Shown here: piece after piece, positions 26,485 to 34,319 of the stretch
Position numbering within the stretch: the first letter of the stretch is position 1
Layout: every line of letters begins with the position of its first letter
Assembly (NCBI GenBank): GCA_913778085.1
Contig: CAJYXJ010000026.1
Coordinates: 1 to 62,507, forward strand
Reading direction: 5' to 3'
DNA from: an uncultured Chryseobacterium sp.
GTDB taxonomy: Bacteria > Bacteroidota > Bacteroidia > Flavobacteriales > Weeksellaceae
Length of the DNA: 62,507 nt
The notes under the pieces: generated by a model
What the model saw: only the letters and a program-made list of their open reading frames with translations
The model's database searches: none
What the model was told of the DNA's origin: nothing
Program-made: the position numbers and the translations under genes

Positions 26485-26517
26485 AAACCTCATAGGTTTT
26501 CAAAACCTATGAGGTTT
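26485..26517. repeat. Perfect 33-bp palindrome between argF' and argB
   Basis: AAACCTCATAGGTTTT, a C, then its exact complement: 16 bp of perfect stem with a 1-nt centre. This hairpin sits in a 63-bp gap inside the operon. Copies of the same sequence are frequent in Bacteroidota spacers, from memory. It may modulate operon mRNA stability. Confidence 0.75.
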
Positions 26518-26519
26518 AG

Positions 26520-27479
26520 TTAGTTGGTATTGATTCCATCCAGAATTTCAGAAAACACGGCCTGTGCCGAGAAAATCCTGTTTTTGGCCTGCTGGTAAAT
26601 AATGGAATGTTCCCCATCCATCACCTCATCACTCAGTTCCACATTTCTGCGGACCGGAAGGCAGTGCATTACCTTTGCCTCATGGGTGGCTTTCAGTTTT
26701 TCATTCGTCAGCATCCAGTTTTCTTTTACTTCGGGCATCGCCGCATAATCATCAAATGAAGACCAGTTTTTAACATACACAAAATCGGCATCTTTCAGGG
26801 CTTCTTCCTGGTTATGGATAACCGGTACTTCTTTCGTAAAATTCTTATCCAGATCATAACCTTCCGGATTGGCGATCACGAAATCGACATCCATTTCCTG
26901 CATCCATTCGGCAAAAGAGTTCCCCACGGCTTGTGCAATGGGCTTGATGTGCGGAGCCCAGGTCAGAACAACTTTCGGCTTGCCTTCTTTCTTCCAGTTT
27001 TCTGTAATCGTGATACAATCGGCGAGGCTCTGCAAAGGATGGCGCGTCGCCGATTCCAATGAAATGACCGGAACTTTGGCGTGCTGCTCAAACTGACTTA
27101 AAATACTTTCATTTACATCATCTTCCTTGCTTTTCATGCCGGCAAAACAACGCACGGCGATGATATCGCAATACTGGTTCAGCACCTCGATCGCGTCTTT
27201 GATGTGTTCTACGGTTTCACCGTTCATCACGGCACCGTCAGCAAATTCAAGGTTCCAGGCTTCCTGGGCTGCATTTAGAGTAAGCACATTTAACCCTAAA
27301 TTCTGGGCTGCAATCTGGCTGCTGAGACGTGTTCGTAAACTGGAATTTAAAAAGACCAGTCCGATGGTTTTCCCTTTTCCCTTCTCCGTTTCCGAGAGCG
27401 GATCTTCTTTGATTAATAAAGCTTTTTTTATAATTTCCTGTAAGTTTTCAACATCACTTACAGCGGTGAATTTTTTCAT
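26520..27479 (-). CDS. argF': N-acylornithine carbamoyltransferase (N-succinyl/N-acetylornithine type)
   Basis: A 319-residue transcarbamylase close to the N-succinylornithine enzyme of Bacteroides fragilis and the N-acetylornithine enzyme of Xanthomonas. The carbamoyl-phosphate loop FLNSSLRTRLSSQ (43-55) differs from the STRT loop of normal OTC. Trp75 in AWNLEFADG and ESATRHPLQSLAD are typical of this subgroup, and CLPVRRNVELSDE binds near the C-terminus. Residue 90, reported to set specificity (Pro for succinyl, Glu for acetyl), is Val in NGETVEHIKD. It makes N-acylcitrulline. A 447-bp repeat-filled gap separates it from argD. Confidence 0.9.
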   Translation of the reverse strand: MKKFTAVSDVENLQEIIKKALLIKEDPLSETEKGKGKTIGLVFLNSSLRTRLSSQIAAQNLGLNVLTLNAAQEAWNLEFADGAVMNGETVEHIKDAIEVLNQYCDIIAVRCFAGMKSKEDDVNESILSQFEQHAKVPVISLESATRHPLQSLADCITITENWKKEGKPKVVLTWAPHIKPIAQAVGNSFAEWMQEMDVDFVIANPEGYDLDKNFTKEVPVIHNQEEALKDADFVYVKNWSSFDDYAAMPEVKENWMLTNEKLKATHEAKVMHCLPVRRNVELSDEVMDGEHSIIYQQAKNRIFSAQAVFSEILDGINTN

Positions 27480-27518
27480 TGTAATAGATTTTTAAGAGCT
27501 TTCGGTTATTGCTTTTTT

Positions 27519-27908
27519 CCCACAGATTTCACGGATTTTCACAGATGACAGCCCTTCATTTTAACACATCAGTCACAGGAGAGAATTTTATTTACTTTTA
27601 AAATATTTTAAAACATATCAGAAGAAAATCAAAGATTTTCTGAAACTGATGTGGTCTGTTTTCAAATCTATAGCTCTAATTTTCAATGTATTGAGCCTTT
27701 GTAACTTTTGTGGTTTAAATCCTCCCACAGATTGCACAGATTTTCACAGATGACAGCGTAGCCTGGAGAGCATCAGCCACCAACAGGATAGACCCAATTG
27801 AAAATCTTTGATTTTCTTCTTCTGTGATCTAAAAATATACGTAAAGCTTTAAACTTAAAATCTAATATGCCTAATGTGTTAGAAAGCTTTTGTGACTTTT
27901 GTGGTTTA
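27519..27908. repeat. Two tandem copies of a ~190-bp CCCACAGATT repeat
   Basis: Copy 1 (27519-27717) and copy 2 (27724-27908) both begin with CCCACAGATT and TTTTCACAGATGACAG. Both carry an inverted AAAATCnnnGATTTTC word and end in ACTTTTGTGGTTTAA. They fill the argD-argF' gap. I see no gene in them. Operon transcription must cross both copies. Confidence 0.7.
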
Positions 27909-27926
27909 ATTCTGTCACGTAATTTC

Positions 27927-29096
27927 CTAATGTGTAAAAACTTCCTGCTCTTTTACCGTTATATTTTCTAAAACCGTTTTTAAAGCTGTAATAAACAGGT
28001 CGGTTTCTTCCTTTTTAATATTCAGCGCCGGAAGAATCCTCAGCACCGTCTTATCGTTGGAATTTCCTGTAAAAATATGGTGGTCATACAACAGGCTGTT
28101 CCTGACTTCCGCACAGTCCTGGTCGAGTTCGATTCCGATCATTAAACCTTTCTTTCGGATGGTCCTGATGTGTGGAAAATCCTTGATTTCATTTTCAATA
28201 TACGCTCCCATCTCCTTGGCATTTTCCATCAGGTTCTCCTCTTTCATTACATCCAGTACGGCAATGGCAGCTACACAGGCCAGATGGTTTCCTCCAAAAG
28301 TAGTTCCCAGCAGCCCGTTGCTGGCTTTAAATTTCGGGTGGATCAGAACGCCGCCGATCGGGAAACCATTGCCCATTCCTTTCGCTGTCGTAATCAGATC
28401 AGCTTCAATTCCGGATTCCTGATGTGCGAAAAAGTATCCGCTTCTTCCATAGCCCGACTGCACTTCATCCAGAATCAGAACCGAATCATACTTTTCGCAT
28501 AATTCCTTGATCTTGGTTAAAAATTCAACCGTTGGGATCATAATACCGCCCACGCCCTGAATGCCTTCAATGATCAAGGATGAAATGTCACGGCCTTCTT
28601 TCTCGAAAATTTCTTCAAGCTGAGCGATGCTATTCCACTCCGATTTAATAAATCTTTCATCGTAATTTACCGGAGCAACGATCTTAGGATTGTCTGTTAC
28701 TGAAACAGCTGCTGATGTTCTCCCGTGGAAGGAACCTGAAAAATAAACGACTTTATTTTTACCATTGTGAAAAGAGGCCAGCTTTAAGGCATTCTCATTG
28801 GCTTCTGCTCCCGAATTGCACAGAAAAAGGTTATACTCTTCAAGCCCGGAAAGCTTTCCTAATTTTCCGGCCAGCTCAGTCTGCAATTCATTCTGAACAG
28901 AGTTGGAATAGAAAGATATTTTGTCTAACTGCTCTTTTAATCTGCCCTGATAATGCGGATGATTATGCCCGATGGAAATCACCGCATGGCCGCCGTAAAA
29001 ATCTAGATATTGTTCTCCTTTGTCGTCCCAGAGGAATGATCCCTGCGCTTTGACAGGATTGATGTTAAATAATGGATATACGTTGAATAAATTCAT
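27927..29096 (-). CDS. argD: N-acylornithine aminotransferase
   Basis: A 389-residue class III PLP aminotransferase. Seen are DFYGGHAVISIGHNHP, CNSGAEANENALKLA (about 111-125), LILDEVQSGYGRSG (about 203-216), the PLP lysine in TTAKGMGNGFPIGG (about 237-250) and GTTFGGNHLACVAAIAV. It converts N-acyl-glutamate semialdehyde to N-acylornithine using glutamate. It lies third after argG and argC, with a repeat-rich 164-bp gap before it. Confidence 0.95.
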   Translation of the reverse strand: MNLFNVYPLFNINPVKAQGSFLWDDKGEQYLDFYGGHAVISIGHNHPHYQGRLKEQLDKISFYSNSVQNELQTELAGKLGKLSGLEEYNLFLCNSGAEANENALKLASFHNGKNKVVYFSGSFHGRTSAAVSVTDNPKIVAPVNYDERFIKSEWNSIAQLEEIFEKEGRDISSLIIEGIQGVGGIMIPTVEFLTKIKELCEKYDSVLILDEVQSGYGRSGYFFAHQESGIEADLITTAKGMGNGFPIGGVLIHPKFKASNGLLGTTFGGNHLACVAAIAVLDVMKEENLMENAKEMGAYIENEIKDFPHIRTIRKKGLMIGIELDQDCAEVRNSLLYDHHIFTGNSNDKTVLRILPALNIKKEETDLFITALKTVLENITVKEQEVFTH

Positions 29097-29104
29097 ACCT
29101 TAAA

Positions 29105-29260
29105 TTATAAATGATGATTGATGATTGATAAATGATTGCTTCTAAAATTCACCATTGACTTATTGACTATTCACCTTTTGAGTTATAAGTGATAAGTAAT
29201 GATTGATAAGTGATAATTCACCATTGACCTATTGACCATTCACTTACTGACCATTCACTT
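29105..29260. repeat. GATGATTGAT and CATTGACC word repeats between argC and argD
   Basis: Short words alternate: AAATGATGATTGATGATTGA, AAGTGATAAGTAATGATTGA, and two copies of the TTCACCATTGACnTATTGAC type. They belong to the same repeat families as 2245-2590 and 36182-36326. No coding sequence is apparent. Confidence 0.55.
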
Positions 29261-30223
29261 TTAAAAAGCTACCGGCTTCAGGTTCAGTCCCAGGTTTTCT
29301 TCCCATCCCATCGCGATATTCATATTTTGTACCGCCTGCCCGGAAGCGCCTTTCAATAGATTGTCAACCGCTGAGTGAATGACGGTCACATTCCCACATC
29401 TTTCAATCTGAATCACACAGCGATTGGTATTGACAACCTGTTTTAAATCAATGGCTTTTTCACTTACCGTTACAAAAGGCGCATCTGCATAAAAATCCCT
29501 GAACCACTGCTCAATGTCTGAAAGCGCCGCCTCTGTTTTTATCGTAGAGCTCGTAAAAATTCCTCTTGCAAAATCCCCTCTCCACGGAACAAAATTCAGG
29601 CTGACTTCATCTGAGTTCAACGCAACCAGCTGTTGCAAAATTTCATCCACATGCTGATGCGTCAGTGTTTTATAAGCTGAAATATTATCGTTCCTCCAGG
29701 TAAAATGCGTCGTCGCCTGCAAAGACTGCCCCGCTCCGGTAGACCCTGTAATTCCGGTGGTGTAAACATCATTAAGCAATCCTTTATCCGCTAAAGGAAG
29801 CAAAGCCAGCTGAATGGCGGTGGCAAAACATCCCGGATTGGCAATACTTTTAGCTCCTGAAAGCTGTTTTTTATGAATTTCGGGCAATCCGTAGATAAAG
29901 TTTCGGTCTCCGAAATTCCCGTCCAACCGGAAATCATTTCCCAGATCAATTATCAATGTTTCTTCTTTTACCGGATTCTGGGCCAGCCAGTTCCGGCTTT
30001 CTTTGTGAGGAAGGCACAGGAATACAATATCGGTATCCTGCGGCTGATCTGTCAGCACCATATCGCAAACGGTTTCCAGGTCCGGGTACAGATCTGAAAT
30101 CTTTATTCCCGGATTGGAACGGCTGTATAAAAAGCTCAGCGAAACGTTCGGATGAAAAGCCAGAATGCGGATCAGTTCGCTGCCGGTATATCCGTTCGCT
30201 CCTATAATTCCTGCTGTTTTCAT
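29261..30223 (-). CDS. argC: N-acyl-gamma-glutamyl-phosphate reductase
   Basis: A 320-residue NADP-dependent reductase. The Rossmann motif is GIIGANGYTGSELIRIL (5-21), the catalytic Cys is C132 in IANPGCFATAIQLALL, and a conserved His region follows (YKTLTHQHVDEI, LNFVPWRGDFARGI). It reduces N-acylglutamyl phosphate to the semialdehyde. It lies 103 bp downstream of argG. Confidence 0.95.
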   Translation of the reverse strand: MKTAGIIGANGYTGSELIRILAFHPNVSLSFLYSRSNPGIKISDLYPDLETVCDMVLTDQPQDTDIVFLCLPHKESRNWLAQNPVKEETLIIDLGNDFRLDGNFGDRNFIYGLPEIHKKQLSGAKSIANPGCFATAIQLALLPLADKGLLNDVYTTGITGSTGAGQSLQATTHFTWRNDNISAYKTLTHQHVDEILQQLVALNSDEVSLNFVPWRGDFARGIFTSSTIKTEAALSDIEQWFRDFYADAPFVTVSEKAIDLKQVVNTNRCVIQIERCGNVTVIHSAVDNLLKGASGQAVQNMNIAMGWEENLGLNLKPVAF

Positions 30224-30325
30224 TTATTTAAATACTATTTTTAAACAGAATCAACGCTGTATTTTTAGCGTTTCTTCTGATTAATCTGCTGTTATAAAAA
30301 GTAAATTAAAGTCAATAACCAGCTG

Positions 30326-31534
30326 CTAATGGCCATTTGCCCTGTGCTCCTTATTGATCTGATGGTATATATTCAATGAATTGCTCAGGATTTTCGTATA
30401 GCCTTTTACATCATCGCCCGTCCAGGCCCTGTTCGCTTCCCCATAACTTCCGAATTTGTCGGACATCAGATCATGAACAGATTCAATTCCGTTTAAAATA
30501 AAACGGTACGGATGAAGGGTTACGAAAACTTTACCGCTGACTGTTTTCTGGGAATCCGTAAGGAAAGACTCGATATTTCTTATGACCGGATCCAGGAAAA
30601 GTGCTTCGTGAAGCCAGTTCCCGTACCAATCGGACAGCTGTGACTTTATCGTCTGCTGGTATTTTGAAAGCGTATGTTTTTCCAGTAAATGATGCGCCTT
30701 GATAATTACGGAGGCTGCCGCCGCTTCAAATCCTACCCTGCCTTTAATGCCTACGATGGTATCCCCGACATGAATATCACGGCCTATTCCGTAAGCAGAT
30801 GCCAACTGCTCAATCTTCTGAATTGCATAGACCGGATGCTCAAAATATTCTCCGTTTACTGCGGTAATTTCCCCATGGGTAAACTCGATTTCCAGTCCGG
30901 AAGGCTGGGTTTCTTTAATTTGTGATGGAAACGCTTCTTCAGGAAGGTAATTTCTTGAAGTCAGGGTTTCCTTTCCGCCCACCGAAGTTCCCCACAATCC
31001 TTTGTTTACGGAATACTGCGATTTCTCGAATTCCTTTTCATAGCCGTGGCTCTTAAGGAATTCAATTTCTTCTTCACGGGACAAAGCCATATCACGGATC
31101 GGCGTGATGATTTCCACATCAGGACACATTACCTGGAAAATCAGGTCAAAGCGGACCTGATCGTTCCCCGCTCCTGTGCTTCCGTGCGCAATAGCATCCG
31201 CACCGGTCTCAATCGCATATTTAGCAATTTCCTGTGCCTGGATGGTGCGTTCCGCGCTTACAGACAAAGGATAAGTGTTGTTTTTCAAAACATTCCCGAA
31301 AATTAGGTATTTGACACAAGAATTATAATAATCTTTTTGAGCATCTATGCACCTGTACTTTTTTACGCCAAGGTTCAGGACCCTTTTTTCCAGTTCTTTT
31401 TCCTCTTCTTCCGTAAAACCTCCGGTGTTCACCGTTACGGCATACACCTCATAACCCAGCGTTTCACTAAGGTACTTAGCACAGTACGAGGTATCGAGCC
31501 CCCCGCTAAACGCTAAAACTACTTTCTTGCTCAT
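30326..31534 (-). CDS. argG: Argininosuccinate synthase
   Basis: A 402-residue protein from the ATG at 31534 (MSKKVVLAFSGGLDTSYCAK). The PP-loop ATP motif AFSGGLDTS lies at about 8-16, and AHGSTGAGNDQVRFDL is the second signature. It joins citrulline and aspartate with ATP. The open frame reaches 31570, but the upstream codons overlap the preceding gene and lack family similarity. The start overlaps the GNAT stop by 29 nt, so the first two genes are probably translationally coupled. Confidence 0.96.
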   Translation of the reverse strand: MSKKVVLAFSGGLDTSYCAKYLSETLGYEVYAVTVNTGGFTEEEEKELEKRVLNLGVKKYRCIDAQKDYYNSCVKYLIFGNVLKNNTYPLSVSAERTIQAQEIAKYAIETGADAIAHGSTGAGNDQVRFDLIFQVMCPDVEIITPIRDMALSREEEIEFLKSHGYEKEFEKSQYSVNKGLWGTSVGGKETLTSRNYLPEEAFPSQIKETQPSGLEIEFTHGEITAVNGEYFEHPVYAIQKIEQLASAYGIGRDIHVGDTIVGIKGRVGFEAAAASVIIKAHHLLEKHTLSKYQQTIKSQLSDWYGNWLHEALFLDPVIRNIESFLTDSQKTVSGKVFVTLHPYRFILNGIESVHDLMSDKFGSYGEANRAWTGDDVKGYTKILSNSLNIYHQINKEHRANGH

Positions 31535-32105
31535 TATTGTATCGATTATCCGGCTGACTATTTTCAGCACTATTTTTTTTTACATTCTCAGGAACGAAAA
31601 GCATCGCCGTACACAGGCAGTTCTTCCGGTCTTTTTTCATCAGAATATCGTAATTCACACAGCTTTTGCAGCCATTCCAGAATTCTTCATCCTGGGTAAG
31701 TTCGGAATAGATGACCGGCTTGTAACCGAGATCGCTGTTGATCTTCATCACCGCCAATCCGGTGGTTAATCCGAAAATTTTAGCATCCGGATACTTACTC
31801 CGGGATAAAGCGAATACTTTATCCTTGATCAGGGTAGCGACTCCCAAATGCCTGAAATTCGGAGAAACAATAAGTCCCGAATTGGCTACAAACTGACCAT
31901 GAGACCAGGTTTCAATATAGCAGAACCCTACCCACTTTCCATTGTCCGTCGCCACCACGGCATTTCCTTCAATAATTTTTTTACTGAGGTATTCTACGGA
32001 ACGCTTGGCTATTCCCGTCCCTCTGCGCTGTGCAGAATCGTACATTTCCTGTTGTATTTCATTCACATACATCAGGTGAATGGATGAGGAAACTTCTATA
32101 TTCAT
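31506..32105 (-). CDS. GNAT protein, candidate N-acylglutamate synthase (first arginine step)
   Basis: A 199-residue GNAT protein started at the ATG at 32105 (MNIEVSSSIHL). A TTG start at 32129 would overlap the promoter. The acetyl-CoA loop reads VSPNFRHLGVATLIKDKV, and GLTTGLAVMKINSDLGYKP is a family block. The C-terminus has a Cys set (GCKSCVNYD, then KNCLCTAM). It heads the arginine operon where argA is otherwise missing. I recall a B. thetaiotaomicron GNAT protein at this position (BT3761) linked to this step by genetics. Whether the acyl group is acetyl or succinyl is open. Confidence 0.72.
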   Translation of the reverse strand: MNIEVSSSIHLMYVNEIQQEMYDSAQRRGTGIAKRSVEYLSKKIIEGNAVVATDNGKWVGFCYIETWSHGQFVANSGLIVSPNFRHLGVATLIKDKVFALSRSKYPDAKIFGLTTGLAVMKINSDLGYKPVIYSELTQDEEFWNGCKSCVNYDILMKKDRKNCLCTAMLFVPENVKKNSAENSQPDNRYNNEQESSFSV

Positions 32106-32126
32106 GTATTTATCTGAATTTTTTGA

Positions 32127-32159
32127 CAAATTTAAGACATAATCACTCTAAAAAACAAA
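32127..32159 (-). promoter_or_regulatory. Promoter of the arginine operon
   Basis: On the minus strand TTTG (32159-32156), 21 nt, TAAATTTG (32134-32127), matching the -33/-7 pattern. Transcription would begin about 15 nt before the ATG at 32105. The leader is therefore too short for an attenuator. Control, if any, should be by a repressor in the 160-bp divergent spacer. Confidence 0.65.
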
Positions 32160-32241
32160 TTTTGAAGATATTTTTTAGCTTAAAATATTATTAAAAAGTT
32201 AATTTATCTTTACATTAAATTAATATATTGCTAAATTATTA

Positions 32242-32249
32242 TATATTTG
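32242..32249 (+). promoter_or_regulatory. -7 element of the InsA-like gene
   Basis: TATATTTG, an exact TAnnTTTG, 16 nt before the ATG at 32266. A good -33 TTTG is not seen at the proper distance, which may mean help from an activator. It shares the spacer with the arginine promoter. Confidence 0.55.
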
Positions 32250-32265
32250 CTAAAAAGATATAGTC

Positions 32266-32682
32266 ATGGAAAATCAATGTCCTAAATGCAACAGTACCAA
32301 CGCTGTAAAGAGCGGAATCATCAATGAAAAACAGCGCTTCCTCTGTAAAGACTGCGGGTATTATTTTACCGTGAAAAAGCTAGGGAAACAGATTGATGAT
32401 TATTATGTAACAAAAGCCCTGCAGCTTTATCTCGAAGGATTGAGCTTCCGTGAAATCGAAAGGATCATCGGCGTTTCCCACGTCACCGTCAGTTCATGGA
32501 TCAAAAAATACAATATAACGAGGCCGCCCCATTCCGAATTTCATCCGGTCTATAAAATCCTGAAGCAGAATGAACTGATTGACTACATGTCAAAAGAAGA
32601 AAATATCAAAAATTCAGGACTTATCATTACCCAATTTGCAGATAAGTACATGCTGATCAAATGGGAAAGGTTTAAAAAATGA
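32266..32682 (+). CDS. InsA-like zinc-ribbon/HTH protein, probably domesticated regulator
   Basis: A 138-residue protein. It begins with a zinc ribbon CPKCNST...FLCKDCGYYF (Cys at about 5, 8, 26, 29), as in IS1 InsA and IS1595-type transposases. It continues with a helix-turn-helix (LEGLSFREIERIIGVSHVTV, about 64-83, and SWIKKYNI). About 45 residues without a DDE catalytic domain end the protein. No second transposase ORF, terminal inverted repeat or target duplication is apparent. The gene has its own -7 element and is divergent from the arginine operon. I infer a former transposase DNA-binding part kept as a regulator; the target is not known. Confidence 0.7.
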   Translation: MENQCPKCNSTNAVKSGIINEKQRFLCKDCGYYFTVKKLGKQIDDYYVTKALQLYLEGLSFREIERIIGVSHVTVSSWIKKYNITRPPHSEFHPVYKILKQNELIDYMSKEENIKNSGLIITQFADKYMLIKWERFKK

Positions 32683-32864
32683 GCAATGAGTTGTGAGTTA
32701 TTAATTGATGAATTATGAGTTCTGAACCTTAGATACTTATATTACAACTAATCATTTACAACCTAAAACTATACCCTTAGCATAAATATATATTAAATTT
32801 TCGTAACTAAATTATTAATTACAATTTGGCTTTCATAAAAAACAACGCCAAAAATTGATAATTT

Positions 32865-34244
32865 ATGAAGAAAATACTCACTTTTATCGGATTAGCTTTA
32901 ATCAGCAATTTGTTATATTCTCAAGGTTCGCCGGATTATGGAAGCGGATTAAAACTCAACCTGAATCAACAGGGCGACAAATACGTTCGGTTTATTTTAT
33001 GGGATCAGTTCTGGCTAAGAAATACCGAAATGAATCCCGGAAGCATGGTGGGCGGAGAACCTACTGACAATTCCTGGAGTCTGGGGAACCGCAGACTTCG
33101 TACTTTGGCGTATGCGCAGATTTCCAAAAGATATATGATCTTACTGCATTTCGGAATCAACAATCAGACCTTCATCAACGGTGGTGCACCGGGAACCACC
33201 GGTACCGGAGGAAATGGCAATGGGAAAAAGACCCAGCTGTTTTTCCATGACGCCTGGAATGAATATGCCGTAGTGATGCCTGGAGAAGCAGGAAAATTCA
33301 GCCTTTCCCTGGGAGCCGGACTGCATTATTACATGGGACTTTCCCGGATGACAATGGCCTCCACCCTAAATTTCCTTACTGTAGATTCCCCCGTTTTTAC
33401 GTGGCCGCTGATCGACAATTCCGACCAGTTCGCCCGCCAGCTGGGAATGTTTGCGAAAGGAAAATACGGAAAACTGGAATACCGTTTCAGTCTGAACAAA
33501 CCTTTCGCTACTGATCTTACTCCTACCAATGTTACCGATCCGGCAAAAGCCGTAGCTGTAGACAATAATGGCAACCCGAATTTTTCAAAGGCAGGCTATG
33601 TGGAATACCAATTTCTGGATGAAGAATCCAATACACTGCCTTTTAAAGTGGGCTCCTATTTAGGCACAAAAAAAGTTTTCAATGTAGGTGCCGGGTTCTA
33701 CCATCAGAAAGACGGAACAAGAACTTCAGTAAATTCAAACATCGAAAAGCATGACATCAGCCTTTTCGCCGTGGATGCTTTTGCAGATATTCCTCTGGGT
33801 AATGCCAAAAATAAAATGGCCGTTTCTGCTTATGCCGGTTACTACAATTATCAGTTCGGTCCGAATTACCTGAGAAACCTCGGAACGATGAACATCGCCG
33901 CTTCCGATCCGAATTTTATCGGCCAGAAAGCCATTGCAGGCCCGGGTAATCTCCAGCCTGTAATCGGGACAGGGAATATGATTTACGCACAGGCCGGATT
34001 ATTACTGCCGAGCCAGGCGGAAAAACCCAAAATCAGAATTCAGCCTTTTGCAGCCTACACCCATAAAAGCTTTGAAGCTTTAGACAAATCATCATCGCAG
34101 TTCGACGTAGGAGCCAACTGGTTCCTGGACGGCCACCATGCCAAAATTACCACCCAGTACTCCACAAGACCTGTTTATACCAGCCCAACGGAAAGCCCTT
34201 CTTCAAAAGGGGAATTCATTGTACAGTTCCAGATTTATCTATAA
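32865..34244 (+). CDS. Outer-membrane porin
   Basis: A 459-residue protein with a signal peptide (FIGLALISNLLYSQ, about 5-18). Alternating polar and aromatic strands separated by Gly/Asn-rich turns are typical of a beta-barrel (YVRFILWDQFW, RRLRTLAYAQISKRYMILLH, AVSAYAGYYNYQF). The C-terminus ends FIVQFQIYL with aromatic and hydrophobic alternation as in outer-membrane proteins. It precedes an MHS transporter by 75 bp. I infer uptake of short-chain acids through this pair; the substrate is not shown by sequence. Confidence 0.78.
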   Translation: MKKILTFIGLALISNLLYSQGSPDYGSGLKLNLNQQGDKYVRFILWDQFWLRNTEMNPGSMVGGEPTDNSWSLGNRRLRTLAYAQISKRYMILLHFGINNQTFINGGAPGTTGTGGNGNGKKTQLFFHDAWNEYAVVMPGEAGKFSLSLGAGLHYYMGLSRMTMASTLNFLTVDSPVFTWPLIDNSDQFARQLGMFAKGKYGKLEYRFSLNKPFATDLTPTNVTDPAKAVAVDNNGNPNFSKAGYVEYQFLDEESNTLPFKVGSYLGTKKVFNVGAGFYHQKDGTRTSVNSNIEKHDISLFAVDAFADIPLGNAKNKMAVSAYAGYYNYQFGPNYLRNLGTMNIAASDPNFIGQKAIAGPGNLQPVIGTGNMIYAQAGLLLPSQAEKPKIRIQPFAAYTHKSFEALDKSSSQFDVGANWFLDGHHAKITTQYSTRPVYTSPTESPSSKGEFIVQFQIYL

Positions 34245-34319
34245 AATACCGGCATCAGCCATCAGAATAAATTTCAGAAAACTCAATAAAAAAATTTAAC
34301 CAACACTAAACCAAGCCAT

